Notes: a model not told the origin generated them from the sequence alone. Numbered from the stretch's first letter, positions 1 through 6,953 are shown. The stretch is DNA of 19,101 nt from a candidate division WWE3 bacterium RIFCSPLOWO2_12_FULL_36_10 (GCA_001772985.1 MEVN01000032.1:1-19101), one strand, 5' to 3'. Numbers and translations are program-made.

Positions 1-466
1 GTTCAGTTAGCGTATACCTAGCATCTTCAAAGGAACTCTCTAGATAATGCTTGTAATCTTTTAACAGAGGGCTTTCAAGAAACTTTTTTTGTTCAATTTC
101 TGGAATTTTTGAAATTCTTATTCCAAAAAACTGTATATCGTTTGCTATTTTTATAGAAAAATCACTAAGTTTATTTGTCCTTGCTTTAAGCTTTGGGTTA
201 GTTTGGTCAAGAGAACTTCTTAACCCAAAATAATATCCTTGCAAGCCCGAAGTTCCAAAATATTTCGACCACTTTTCGTATTCGTCCAAAGCTTCTTTTA
301 AAATTACAGGGTTCTCTAAATAATCCTGCCTATCTTTCCATTTATTTATAAATTTATAGCCTTCTTCATGGATTTTTCCTTGTTCAGCTAAAATTCCCGG
401 ATCCTCATCGTTTCTAAATAATTTAGATAGGTCCCATTTTGTTTTAATCTTATTAAAGTTATCCAT
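1..466 (-). CDS. pepF: Oligoendopeptidase F-like M3 metallopeptidase, N-terminal part (cut by window edge)
   Basis: The minus strand is open from an ATG at 466-464 to the left edge, giving 155 codons without a stop. The protein begins MDNFNKIKTKWDLSKLF, and a WDLS-LF opening followed by a charged, helix-rich stretch is typical of the N-terminal domain of PepF/M3B oligoendopeptidases. Members of this family are cytoplasmic zinc peptidases that cut short peptides. The HExxH zinc site lies well beyond the missing part, so catalytic competence cannot be judged here. The gene is divergent from greA. No Shine-Dalgarno sequence precedes the ATG, but an extended -10 box ends 6 nt upstream, which suggests a leaderless mRNA. 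The family call rests on the N-terminal pattern only. Confidence 0.72.
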   Translation of the reverse strand, partial: MDNFNKIKTKWDLSKLFRNDEDPGILAEQGKIHEEGYKFINKWKDRQDYLENPVILKEALDEYEKWSKYFGTSGLQGYYFGLRSSLDQTNPKLKARTNKLSDFSIKIANDIQFFGIRISKIPEIEQKKFLESPLLKDYKHYLESSFEDARYTLTE

Positions 467-472
467 GTTGGG

Positions 473-481
473 ATTCTACCA
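473..481 (-). promoter_or_regulatory. Extended -10 promoter of pepF, predicted leaderless start
   Basis: Read on the minus strand, this is TGG followed by TAGAAT (5/6 match to TATAAT, with the TGn extension). Exactly 6 nt (CCCAAC) separate the hexamer from the ATG. Transcription normally starts about 6-7 nt after the hexamer, so the transcript would begin at or next to the start codon. I see no convincing -35 box. The absence of any Shine-Dalgarno sequence fits a leaderless reading. Confidence 0.5.
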
Positions 482-493
482 CCATAATGGTAT

Positions 494-522
494 TTGACAC
501 CAAGCACCTGCTGTGCTAACCT
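494..522 (+). promoter_or_regulatory. Probable sigma-70-type promoter of greA
   Basis: A perfect TTGACA (494-499) is followed by a 17-nt spacer and TAACCT (517-522). The -10 hexamer is weak (3/6) but carries a TGC extension at 514-516. The predicted transcription start is near 529, leaving a leader of about 60 nt before greA. A 5-bp inverted repeat (503-507/513-517) lies in the spacer and could be an operator or coincidental. The region is divergent with the pepF promoter. Confidence 0.45.
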
Positions 523-544
523 TTACCGAGCTGAAGAAACGAGC

Positions 545-576
545 CCCAAACTACGTGGTTTGGGTTATTTTTTTTC
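545..576 (+). terminator. Terminator-like hairpin in the greA leader (possible attenuator)
   Basis: The arm CCCAAAC (545-551) pairs perfectly with GTTTGGG (558-564) over 7 bp around a 6-nt loop. It is followed by TTATTTTTTTT, the classic form of an intrinsic terminator. The hairpin lies after the predicted greA promoter and before its AGGA ribosome binding site. No plus-strand gene upstream needs terminating, because the left neighbour is divergent. I therefore infer a premature-termination element acting on greA itself. E. coli greA also has a leader terminator (GraL), but homology is not implied. Confidence 0.6.
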
Positions 577-590
577 TAGGAATCAATTTT

Positions 591-1049
591 ATGACAGCAG
601 ATTTATACCTTACAAAAGAAGGTTTAGAAAAATTAAAAGGCGAATTCGCGGTTTTACTTGAAAGTAAAAGGCCTGAAGTTGCAAAAAGAATAAAATCCGC
701 AAGAGATATGGGCGATACGTCCGAGAATGCGGAATATGTTGCTGCGCGTGAAGAACAGGCTTTTGTTGAAGGAAGAATTTCGGAACTTTCAGACATCTTA
801 AAAAAGGCTAAAGTTTCTGTTAAAACAAGTAACGGTTCAGTTTTTGTTGGTGCTACTGTAACTGTTCATGTTGACGGCGGAAACGAAACTTTTTATATAG
901 TTGGAGCTCCCGAAGCCGATCCATCAAAAAATAAAATCTCGCACGAATCTCCTCTTGGATCGTCTTTACTTGGCAAAAAAGTTGGAGAAAAAATTTCAGT
1001 TGACGCCCCTATCGGCAAGTTAATTTACACTATACTCAAGATTGAGTAA
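591..1049 (+). CDS. greA: Transcription elongation factor GreA
   Basis: GreA binds the RNA polymerase secondary channel and stimulates cleavage of backtracked transcripts. The 152-residue protein has the N-terminal coiled-coil hairpin (about residues 8-75). The loop-tip motif GDTSENAEY carries the acidic pair D42/E45, matching E. coli D41/E44, which position the catalytic metal. The C-terminal FKBP-like domain follows (about 80-152). Length and ending (GKLIYTILKIE) are normal for the family. I chose the ATG at 591, with AGGA at 578-581, over an in-frame upstream start at 513. The extra 26 residues from 513 would be encoded by the promoter/hairpin region and resemble no GreA. The next gene, lysS, follows after 30 nt. 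Confidence 0.96.
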   Translation: MTADLYLTKEGLEKLKGEFAVLLESKRPEVAKRIKSARDMGDTSENAEYVAAREEQAFVEGRISELSDILKKAKVSVKTSNGSVFVGATVTVHVDGGNETFYIVGAPEADPSKNKISHESPLGSSLLGKKVGEKISVDAPIGKLIYTILKIE

Positions 1050-1079
1050 TTCTCTGCAATAGTTTAAACTCGTATTATC

Positions 1080-2582
1080 ATGGCAACTCTTCAGGAACTA
1101 AGAAATTCAAGATTAAATAAATTAGAAAAACTAAAGGAATTGGGTATAAATCCATATCCCGCAAAGTCTTTTAAGGATATTAATAATTCTGAAATCCTAC
1201 AGAACTTTGAGAAGTTAGAAGGCAAAGACGCCGTTATTTCGGGAAGAATAGTTTCTTTAAGAAGGCATGGCAAATTAGTATTTATGGATTTAAAAGATTC
1301 AACAGGCAAAATCCAACTTTTCATTAAAGAAGACCGAATAAAAAAAGCCAATCACAAAAGCAGTGAACTTGACTTTGAAGATTTGGAACTACTTGATACC
1401 GGAGATTTTGCTGAAGGATTTGGTAAAGTAATAAAAACTCAAACCGGCGAAATTTCTGTAGGCGTTGAGACTCTAAGAATTTTAGGTAAGTCTATAAGAC
1501 CAATGCCGGATTCGTGGGACGGTCTTAAAGATAAGGAAGTTAGGCTAAGAAGAAGATATTTAGATACAAGTATGAACGGAGAAGTTTATGATCGATTTGT
1601 AAGGCGCGCGAAATTTTGGGAAACTCATAGAGAATTCTTTAAAGAAAACGGATTTTTAGAAATGAATATTCCTGTTTTAGAACAAACTCCGGGAGGCGCA
1701 GATGCAAAGCCATTTGTAACTCATATGGACGCTATTGATCAGGATTTGTATTTAAGAATCTCGCAAGAGTTATATTTGAAAAGACTGATTGGAGGAGGAT
1801 ATCCTAAGGTTTTTGAAATAGGGCCAAGATTTAGAAACGAAGGTTTATCCGATGAGCATTTGCCGGAGCACATGGCAATGGAGTTTTATTGGGCTTATGC
1901 TAATTGGGAAGAAGGTATGGAGTTTGTGAAAAAGCTATTTGAAAGAATTTTTGATAATGTTTACGAAGGAAGGAGAACCTTTAAAATAAGAGGATTTGAT
2001 GTTGACTTTTCTAAAGGGTGGAAAGTAATTGATTTTGCTGAGGTTATGAAAGAGAAATTTGATATTGATGTTTTTAAAACAAGCGTTTCTGAAATTGAAA
2101 AAGTTTGTGAGGAGCGTGGAATGAGAAATGTCTCTGATAAAAATTTACACAGGTCCGTTGATAATTTATGGAAAGAGTTAAGAAAAACAGTTGCTGGACC
2201 GACGTTTTTAATTAATCATCCGAAATATTTGTCACCACTAGCTAAGGCTAACGCTGAATCTCCTCATATCACAGAAAGATTCCAGCCAATAATTGCAGGT
2301 TCCGAGCTTGGAAACGGATGGTCAGAAATAAACGATCCGCAAGATCAACTGGAAAGATTTAAAGAACAACAGGGTTTAAGGGAATTAGGTGACGATGAGG
2401 CCCAGTGGCTTGACATTGATTATGTTGAGATGCTTGAGTATGGCATGCCTCCGACTTTTGGTTATGGACATTCCGAAAGAATCTTTTGGTTTTTAGAAGA
2501 TGTCTCCGCAAGAGAAGGCGTTCCTTTTCCGCAGTTAAAGCACGAACTTGATGAGACTACAAAGGAAATTTACGGTTTATGA
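1080..2582 (+). CDS. lysS: Lysyl-tRNA synthetase, class II, CPR-type motif 3
   Basis: The enzyme charges tRNA-Lys with lysine using ATP. An N-terminal OB-fold anticodon-binding domain (about residues 50-135) precedes the class II catalytic core. Motif 1 lies around 190-206 (ending EQTPGGADAKPF), motif 2 around 243-270 (FEIGPRFRNEG then HMAMEF), and the ELGNGWSEINDPQDQ segment helps form the substrate pocket. Motif 3 is unusual: GYGHSER (461-467) replaces the common GLGIGIDR, keeping the ATP-binding arginine R467. The 500-residue length is normal. No Shine-Dalgarno sequence precedes the ATG, and AT-rich TATTAT ends 2 nt before it, so initiation may be leaderless or SD-independent. The TGA stop overlaps the next ATG (ATGA), implying cotranscription. 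Confidence 0.95.
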   Translation: MATLQELRNSRLNKLEKLKELGINPYPAKSFKDINNSEILQNFEKLEGKDAVISGRIVSLRRHGKLVFMDLKDSTGKIQLFIKEDRIKKANHKSSELDFEDLELLDTGDFAEGFGKVIKTQTGEISVGVETLRILGKSIRPMPDSWDGLKDKEVRLRRRYLDTSMNGEVYDRFVRRAKFWETHREFFKENGFLEMNIPVLEQTPGGADAKPFVTHMDAIDQDLYLRISQELYLKRLIGGGYPKVFEIGPRFRNEGLSDEHLPEHMAMEFYWAYANWEEGMEFVKKLFERIFDNVYEGRRTFKIRGFDVDFSKGWKVIDFAEVMKEKFDIDVFKTSVSEIEKVCEERGMRNVSDKNLHRSVDNLWKELRKTVAGPTFLINHPKYLSPLAKANAESPHITERFQPIIAGSELGNGWSEINDPQDQLERFKEQQGLRELGDDEAQWLDIDYVEMLEYGMPPTFGYGHSERIFWFLEDVSAREGVPFPQLKHELDETTKEIYGL

Positions 2583-3172
2583 AGATGCTGGATAAAGAAT
2601 TGGCGACTGAGTTGCTTCACAAAAACATGCAGAATATGAACTTGCGAAGGCATTGTTACGCTGTTGGGAAGGTATTAAGAGCTTTAAGAAGTTATTATGT
2701 AAGTCAAGGTGTAGGCGTTGGGTCGTTATCAGGTGAGGAATGGGAAATAATTGGTATTCTTCACGATTCGGACTGGGAACTAACAAATAACACACCTGAA
2801 AAACATACTTTAATGCTTCTGGATTGGTTAAAGGAGTATGAAGTTCCAGAGGAATTACTTGATGTCTTTAGGTCTCATAATACTAAAGTTACTAAATTAC
2901 GAGATCCACAAACTCTTTTAGAATGGACACTTGAGTGCGCTGATGAATTAACGGGCTTTATTGTGGCAGTTGCTCTAATTAGACCTTCAAAAAAACTTTC
3001 GGATGTTGATGTTGCAAGTGTTTTGAAAAAATTTAAGCAAAAAGAATTTGCCCGCGCTGTTCATAGAGAGCAAATTATTCAATGTGTAGAAAAACTTAAT
3101 ATCCCTGTTGAGAAGTTTGTAGAAATTACTCTTTTAGCGATGCAAGAAGAATCCGATTTGCTTGGATTATAG
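2579..3172 (+). CDS. HD-superfamily predicted metal-dependent hydrolase (COG2316-like)
   Basis: This 197-residue cytoplasmic protein has the ordered metal ligands of an HD phosphohydrolase: H25 (LRRHCYAV), H62-D63 (ILHDSDWE), H76 and H100 (SHN). These are followed by ADELTGFIVAVALIRPSKK around 121-139, a segment I recognise from small HD proteins of the COG2316 kind. The C-terminal half (VLKKFKQKEFARAV, then an ending in LLAMQEESDLLGL) also matches that group. The substrate is unknown; nucleotides or other phosphoesters are possible by family analogy only. The start overlaps the lysS stop by 4 nt (ATGA), so translation is likely coupled. No frameshift or missing ligand was seen. Confidence 0.82.
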   Translation: MKMLDKELATELLHKNMQNMNLRRHCYAVGKVLRALRSYYVSQGVGVGSLSGEEWEIIGILHDSDWELTNNTPEKHTLMLLDWLKEYEVPEELLDVFRSHNTKVTKLRDPQTLLEWTLECADELTGFIVAVALIRPSKKLSDVDVASVLKKFKQKEFARAVHREQIIQCVEKLNIPVEKFVEITLLAMQEESDLLGL

Positions 3173-3187
3173 TAAGTCCTTTTTGTG

Positions 3188-3205
3188 TATAATCTAATAA
3201 GAGGT
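3188..3205 (+). promoter_or_regulatory. -10 box and ribosome binding site ahead of serS
   Basis: A perfect TATAAT (3188-3193) lies 15 nt after the stop of the HD gene, and GAGG (3201-3204) sits 5 nt before the serS ATG. A transcript starting about 7 nt after the hexamer would begin near 3200, so little of the ribosome binding site leader would remain. No good -35 was found at 16-18 nt. The TATAAT may therefore be a weak internal promoter or chance in AT-rich DNA. The ribosome binding site is more secure. Confidence 0.4.
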
Positions 3206-3209
3206 AAAA

Positions 3210-4487
3210 ATGCTTGATATCAAATTTATTCGTGAAAACAGTGACCTAGTTAAAAATGCCGTTAAAGTAAAAAAGCTTGAGAATACAGTTGATATAGATG
3301 AAGTTTTGCGCTTAGACAAAAGCTACGGTGACATTCTTAAAAGGGTTGAAGATCATAGAGGTTTAAAAAATGAACTTTCAAATACAATATCAAAATTAAC
3401 CGGCGAAGAAAGAGAAAAATTAATTGTTGAAGCAACCGGTGTAAAAGGCGAACTTGAAATATTAGAAGCCAAACTAAAAGGAACAAAAACAAAACTTGAT
3501 GAAATGCTTTTGTGGGTTCCAAACCCTCAGGCTGTTGATGTTCCGGTTGGAAATGGTGAAGAAGATAATGTTTCGCTTAGAAAAGAAGGAAAAATTCCTA
3601 CCTTTGATTTTAAGGTAAAAAATCATTTGGAATTAGGAATTAATCTTGGAATTATAGATACCGAAAGAGGGGCAAAAATAGGCGGTTTCCGTGGATATTT
3701 TTTAAAAAACGACGGAGTTGATCTGGAAAAAGCCCTTTTAAATTATGCGACCGATCTTATTAAATCAAAAGGTTTTGATTTTTATACCGTTCCTTGGATG
3801 GTAAAACCTCAATATTTAGTTGGAACCGGATATTTCCCGTGGGGAGAAGAAGATCACTATAAAAATCAGGACGGAATGGGGTTAATTGGAACGGCGGAAG
3901 TTTCGTTGACTTCATATTATGCGGGTGAAGTTTTAGAAGAAAAAGACTTACCAATTAAACTAGCCGGTATTAGCTCATGTTTTAGGCGTGAAATTGGTTC
4001 ATATGGAAAAGACACTAGGGGAATTTTTAGAGTTCATCAATTTATGAAAGTTGAGCAGGTAGTACTTTTACCAGAGGGTGAAGAATTATCAAGAGAATGG
4101 CACGAAAGAATGCTTGGATATTCTGAAGAGTTTCTAAAAAACCTTGGTCTTTCTTATCAAATATTACTTATGTGCAGTGCTGATATGGGAGCCGGTCAAA
4201 GAAAAAAATACGATATTGAAACTTGGTTTCCGTCACAAAATAAATATAGGGAAACACATTCAGATTCGTATTTCTTGGATTTTCAGTCCAGACGTTTAAA
4301 TATTAAATATAAAGATTCTAAAGGTAAATTAAAGTATGTTTCTACACTAAACAATACGGTTGCGGCGACTCCAAGGTTAATGGCTGCGGTCCTTGAGAAT
4401 TATCAACAAAAAGATGGATCAATAAAGGTACCAAAAGTTCTCCAAAAGTATATGGGTAAAAAATTGATTAAAGCAAAGAAAAATTAA
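3210..4487 (+). CDS. serS: Seryl-tRNA synthetase
   Basis: The enzyme charges tRNA-Ser (and tRNA-Sec if present). The N-terminal half is the long helical coiled-coil arm that grips the tRNA (about residues 30-105). The class II core follows: PWMVKPQYLVGTGYFP around 195-210, the TAE serine-binding loop at 228-230, motif 2 at about 253-283 (SSCFRREIGSYG then RVHQFMKVEQ), and motif 3 near 381-400 (NNTVAATPRL with R389, then LENYQ). Motif 3 usually reads NGTxxA, so N382 replaces Gly. The 425-residue length is standard. The ATG follows a good GAGG ribosome binding site. The TAA stop overlaps the next gene's ATG (TAATG). Confidence 0.96.
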   Translation: MLDIKFIRENSDLVKNAVKVKKLENTVDIDEVLRLDKSYGDILKRVEDHRGLKNELSNTISKLTGEEREKLIVEATGVKGELEILEAKLKGTKTKLDEMLLWVPNPQAVDVPVGNGEEDNVSLRKEGKIPTFDFKVKNHLELGINLGIIDTERGAKIGGFRGYFLKNDGVDLEKALLNYATDLIKSKGFDFYTVPWMVKPQYLVGTGYFPWGEEDHYKNQDGMGLIGTAEVSLTSYYAGEVLEEKDLPIKLAGISSCFRREIGSYGKDTRGIFRVHQFMKVEQVVLLPEGEELSREWHERMLGYSEEFLKNLGLSYQILLMCSADMGAGQRKKYDIETWFPSQNKYRETHSDSYFLDFQSRRLNIKYKDSKGKLKYVSTLNNTVAATPRLMAAVLENYQQKDGSIKVPKVLQKYMGKKLIKAKKN

Positions 4488-5179
4488 TGTCCGTTTTTGA
4501 TGGAATTAAGCTTCCTACAGTAATATTTGAAACAAATTCCGATTATAACGGGAAAATATCTGTTATTGAAGTTGGAAGTACCCGAAAGTTAAGTGTTGAC
4601 GGAACAGTTCAGTCAGTAAATTGGACTTCTCCTTCGGTTGAAAAATTAGTTTGGGGAAAAGTTATTAAAGTATTAAAAGAAAATGAGCCGGGTTTAAGGA
4701 GCATTTTGGTTTTGGGGCTTGGAGGAGGAACAACGCAGCAATTAATTTCAAAGGAATTTAACGGAGTTCAAATTGTAAGTGTAGAAATAGATGCGGTAAT
4801 GGTTGATGTGGCAAGAAAGTTTTTTGCTCTTGAACAAATTCCAAACCATCGAGTAATTATTGATGATGCGTTAAGAGTAATTGCAAATCCTAAAGAATAT
4901 GGCATTGACGAATATTTTTTTGACGCTGTTTTTGTTGATATTTATTGTGGACAAACTTTTCCTGACCTAGGTAAATCCGGTACGTTTTTGAGCGGTATAA
5001 TGAGATTGGTAAAGCATGGGGGTTTAGTAGTTTTTAATAGAATTTATATTGAAAGTCATCAGGACGACGTTAATTTGTTTATAGAAATGATTGAGGGTTA
5101 TTTGCAGGGAGTAAAATCTTTAATAGTTGCCGGTAAAACAAATTCAGATAACGTTTTAATTTTTGGAAGAACACTATAA
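4487..5179 (+). CDS. Spermidine-synthase-like Rossmann (SAM-dependent) protein
   Basis: The 230-residue protein has the spermidine synthase layout. A short N-terminal beta region (about 1-45, ending KLSVDGTVQSVN) precedes a Rossmann SAM-binding domain with the glycine loop LVLGLGGGTTQQLI (74-87), the acidic ribose-binding end of strand 2 (VSVEID, E100/D102), the strand-3 acid pair IIDDAL (D126/D127), and DAVFVDIYCG (146-155). Classical spermidine synthases have a D-[ST]-x-D motif in that last segment and a YHE motif after the N-terminal hairpin. Neither is present (VDIYCG, and WTSPSVEKLVW). True aminopropyl transfer is therefore doubtful, and a related methyltransferase or unknown SAM-using role is possible. 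Translation is likely coupled to serS (TAATG). Confidence 0.72.
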   Translation: MSVFDGIKLPTVIFETNSDYNGKISVIEVGSTRKLSVDGTVQSVNWTSPSVEKLVWGKVIKVLKENEPGLRSILVLGLGGGTTQQLISKEFNGVQIVSVEIDAVMVDVARKFFALEQIPNHRVIIDDALRVIANPKEYGIDEYFFDAVFVDIYCGQTFPDLGKSGTFLSGIMRLVKHGGLVVFNRIYIESHQDDVNLFIEMIEGYLQGVKSLIVAGKTNSDNVLIFGRTL

Positions 5180-6000
5180 CATTAATTCAAGCTTTAACAT
5201 TAGGTATATTGCAGGGACTAACCGAATTTTTACCGGTTTCTTCTTCGGGTCATTTAATTATCTTTCCGTGGATATTTGGATGGAAACAACATTCCTTAAC
5301 TTTTGATACTACTTTACATCTTGGTACCGCTCTTGCTCTTTTAATTTATTTTTATAAAGATTTATGGTTGGTCTTTAGCTCATTATTAAAAGATGTAATG
5401 AAACTTAAATTAAAAATTAGAAAATATAGTGATTTTGGTAAGTTAGGAATGTTTATTATTATTGGTTCGATTCCGGCTGGAATCTTGGGTTTATTAATTC
5501 AGAAATTTGTAGAGAATCAATTTAGAAGCGTTACGGTTGTTTTAGCGTTTCTTGTACTTGGAAGCGTTTTAATGTTTGTCGCGGAAAAGTTTTCGAAAAT
5601 GAGCGCAAAGCCTTTAGATGAAAACCTGCCTGCGCAGGCAGGAAAGAGCTTTGTAATTGGGTTGTTTCAAGCATTAGCTCTTTTTCCCGGTATTTCAAGG
5701 TCAGGATCCACAATTTCCGCCGGAATGCTGTTTGGCTTAACAAGACAAGAAGCTGCTAGATTTTCGTTTTTGTTAAGTATGCCAATAATTGTTGTTGCTG
5801 CGTTACTAAATATTGTTGAATCCTCCAAGACTTTTATTTTTGATTTAAACGTTTTAGTTGGATTTTCGGCGAGTTTTATAATTGGAATTATGTCAATTAA
5901 GTTTTTAATGGAATTTACAAAAAATCGCTCGTTGTATATTTTTGTGGCGTATCGACTTTTACTTTCCGCATTCTTGCTTATTATGTTGCTCTTTAGATAA
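5176..6000 (+). CDS. uppP: Undecaprenyl-diphosphatase UppP (BacA), probable AUA start
   Basis: This integral membrane phosphatase recycles undecaprenyl diphosphate, the lipid carrier of peptidoglycan and other surface glycans, and its loss or gain affects bacitracin resistance. The first signature is QGLTEFLPVSSSGH (residues 13-26), with the catalytic E17 (E. coli E21). The second is PGISRSGST with R175 (E. coli R174). Several hydrophobic segments span the rest. Homologous sequence (TLIQALTLGI) continues 11 codons upstream of the first canonical start, a TTG at 5209. It reaches an ATA at 5176-5178, where ATG would be expected, which overlaps the previous stop (ATAA) and has GGAAG 6 nt upstream. 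I therefore place the start there, giving 274 residues. The conservative alternative is the TTG at 5209 (263 residues). An 18-bp palindrome lies in frame at residues 151-156. Confidence 0.9.
   Translation: MTLIQALTLGILQGLTEFLPVSSSGHLIIFPWIFGWKQHSLTFDTTLHLGTALALLIYFYKDLWLVFSSLLKDVMKLKLKIRKYSDFGKLGMFIIIGSIPAGILGLLIQKFVENQFRSVTVVLAFLVLGSVLMFVAEKFSKMSAKPLDENLPAQAGKSFVIGLFQALALFPGISRSGSTISAGMLFGLTRQEAARFSFLLSMPIIVVAALLNIVESSKTFIFDLNVLVGFSASFIIGIMSIKFLMEFTKNRSLYIFVAYRLLLSAFLLIMLLFR
5625..5642. repeat. Perfect 18-bp GC-rich palindrome inside uppP
   Basis: CCTGCCTGCGCAGGCAGG equals its own reverse complement. It is strikingly GC-rich in an AT-rich gene. In the uppP frame it encodes LPAQAG, and because it is palindromic and 18 nt long, it stays open when read either way. 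It sits in a charged stretch between two hydrophobic segments, where an insertion would be tolerated. From memory, similar CCTGCCTG-type palindromes are dispersed in some CPR genomes, but only one copy is present in this window, so the repeat status is inference. Confidence 0.6.
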
Positions 6001-6010
6001 AAAGTATTTA

Positions 6011-6943
6011 ATGATTAATAAAGAAGATATACATTTGGAACAACATGCTTCAAATCCTGTCATTTGTCCCACTTTTGGAAATCCTGTAATAGCTGATCCT
6101 ACATTTCTCCCACCAGATCAAACCCCAGATGGTAAGTGGCATCTTTTTGCACATTCTTTATTTGGTATTCATCATTACGTTTCTGATAATGGAATCCATT
6201 GGAATATGTTGTCGGGATTGGTTTCTAAGCTATCTGTAAGACCATATATATATAAAGAAAATGATATTTATTATCTTTTCTATGAAAAAGTTGATTCTAT
6301 TCGCAGATTTCCCTTTTATGACTCTCACATGGAATTTATGCGCTCTAGCGACTTAATTCATTGGGAAAAACCTATACCCGTAATTTTACCGAGTCTTTCT
6401 TGGCATAAAACTAAGAATAAGGTAGGGAATATTGGAAACCCGTTTTTAGTAAAGACAGATAAAGGTTATAAACTTTTTTACAGCGCCGGTCTTTATTTTA
6501 TGAGAGATTGTAAGTTTTGTGAACCAAGATATTTTGGTTGTGCGTATTCGGAAAAGATTGAAGGTCCTTATACATTAGCTTCTGATCCAATTTATGAAGT
6601 TGAAGGTAAGAATTTTATTATTGCACATAAATCAGTGAAATACTTGGATGTTTATATTGGTATGCAGACTAGATTTTATTTCACCGGCATTTTATCTCAT
6701 TGTTATATTGGGATTGTGTTTTCAAGAGATGGAGTGATATGGGAAAACGTGGAGGAACTTGGTATATGGCCTGAAGAAGGTTGGAGATCAAGTCACGTGT
6801 ATGCAGGCGATCTGAAGTTTTATGAAGATAAAATTTACTTTTATTATAATGCTAGAAATGGTCGAATGCCTTGGTCCAAAGAGCATGTTGGCTTAGCAAT
6901 TATTACTGTATCCCCAAAAAATTCTGTAACCTCGGTGCTATAA
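6011..6943 (+). CDS. Five-bladed beta-propeller glycosidase-like protein (GH43/GH130-type fold)
   Basis: I cannot assign a precise family. The 310-residue protein has recurring propeller-blade signatures: NPVIADPTFL (D29 as a likely catalytic or binding acid), the blade turns SDNGIHW (58-64), SSDLIHWEKP and SRDGVIWE, and strand motifs such as DGKWHLFAHS, NDIYYLFYE, KGYKLFYSAG and DKIYFYYNARNG. Together these point to the GH43/GH32/GH68/GH117/GH130 propeller superfamily. No signal peptide or membrane segment is visible, so it may be cytoplasmic. The ATG at 6011 lies 10 nt after the uppP stop and has no obvious Shine-Dalgarno sequence. An in-frame ATG at 5942 is rejected because the extra residues are uppP read out of frame. 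The stop codon overlaps the secA -10 box. Confidence 0.65.
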   Translation: MINKEDIHLEQHASNPVICPTFGNPVIADPTFLPPDQTPDGKWHLFAHSLFGIHHYVSDNGIHWNMLSGLVSKLSVRPYIYKENDIYYLFYEKVDSIRRFPFYDSHMEFMRSSDLIHWEKPIPVILPSLSWHKTKNKVGNIGNPFLVKTDKGYKLFYSAGLYFMRDCKFCEPRYFGCAYSEKIEGPYTLASDPIYEVEGKNFIIAHKSVKYLDVYIGMQTRFYFTGILSHCYIGIVFSRDGVIWENVEELGIWPEEGWRSSHVYAGDLKFYEDKIYFYYNARNGRMPWSKEHVGLAIITVSPKNSVTSVL

Positions 6944-6944
6944 T
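6936..6944 (+). promoter_or_regulatory. Perfect extended -10 promoter of secA, near-leaderless
   Basis: TGC followed by TATAAT is a perfect extended -10 element, overlapping the stop codon of the upstream gene. Nine nt separate the hexamer from the secA ATG, so the predicted transcription start (about 6951) leaves only 0-3 nt of leader. No Shine-Dalgarno sequence precedes the ATG, and no clear -35 box is seen, which is acceptable for an extended -10 promoter. Confidence 0.6.
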
Positions 6945-6953
6945 CCATTTGAT

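Noticed and set aside
513..590. In-frame 26-residue N-terminal extension of greA from 513
   Set aside because: It is encoded by the promoter and hairpin region, resembles no GreA, and the ATG at 591 has an AGGA site and gives the normal 152-residue protein.
1031..1078. TATACT and TATTAT boxes near the greA end as a lysS promoter
   Set aside because: No -35 at an acceptable distance and the spacing to ATG is wrong or loose. In DNA this AT-rich they may be chance, so no promoter feature was called.
5942..6010. Earlier start of the propeller gene at 5942
   Set aside because: The extra residues are the uppP coding region read in another frame. The ATG at 6011 starts after the uppP stop.
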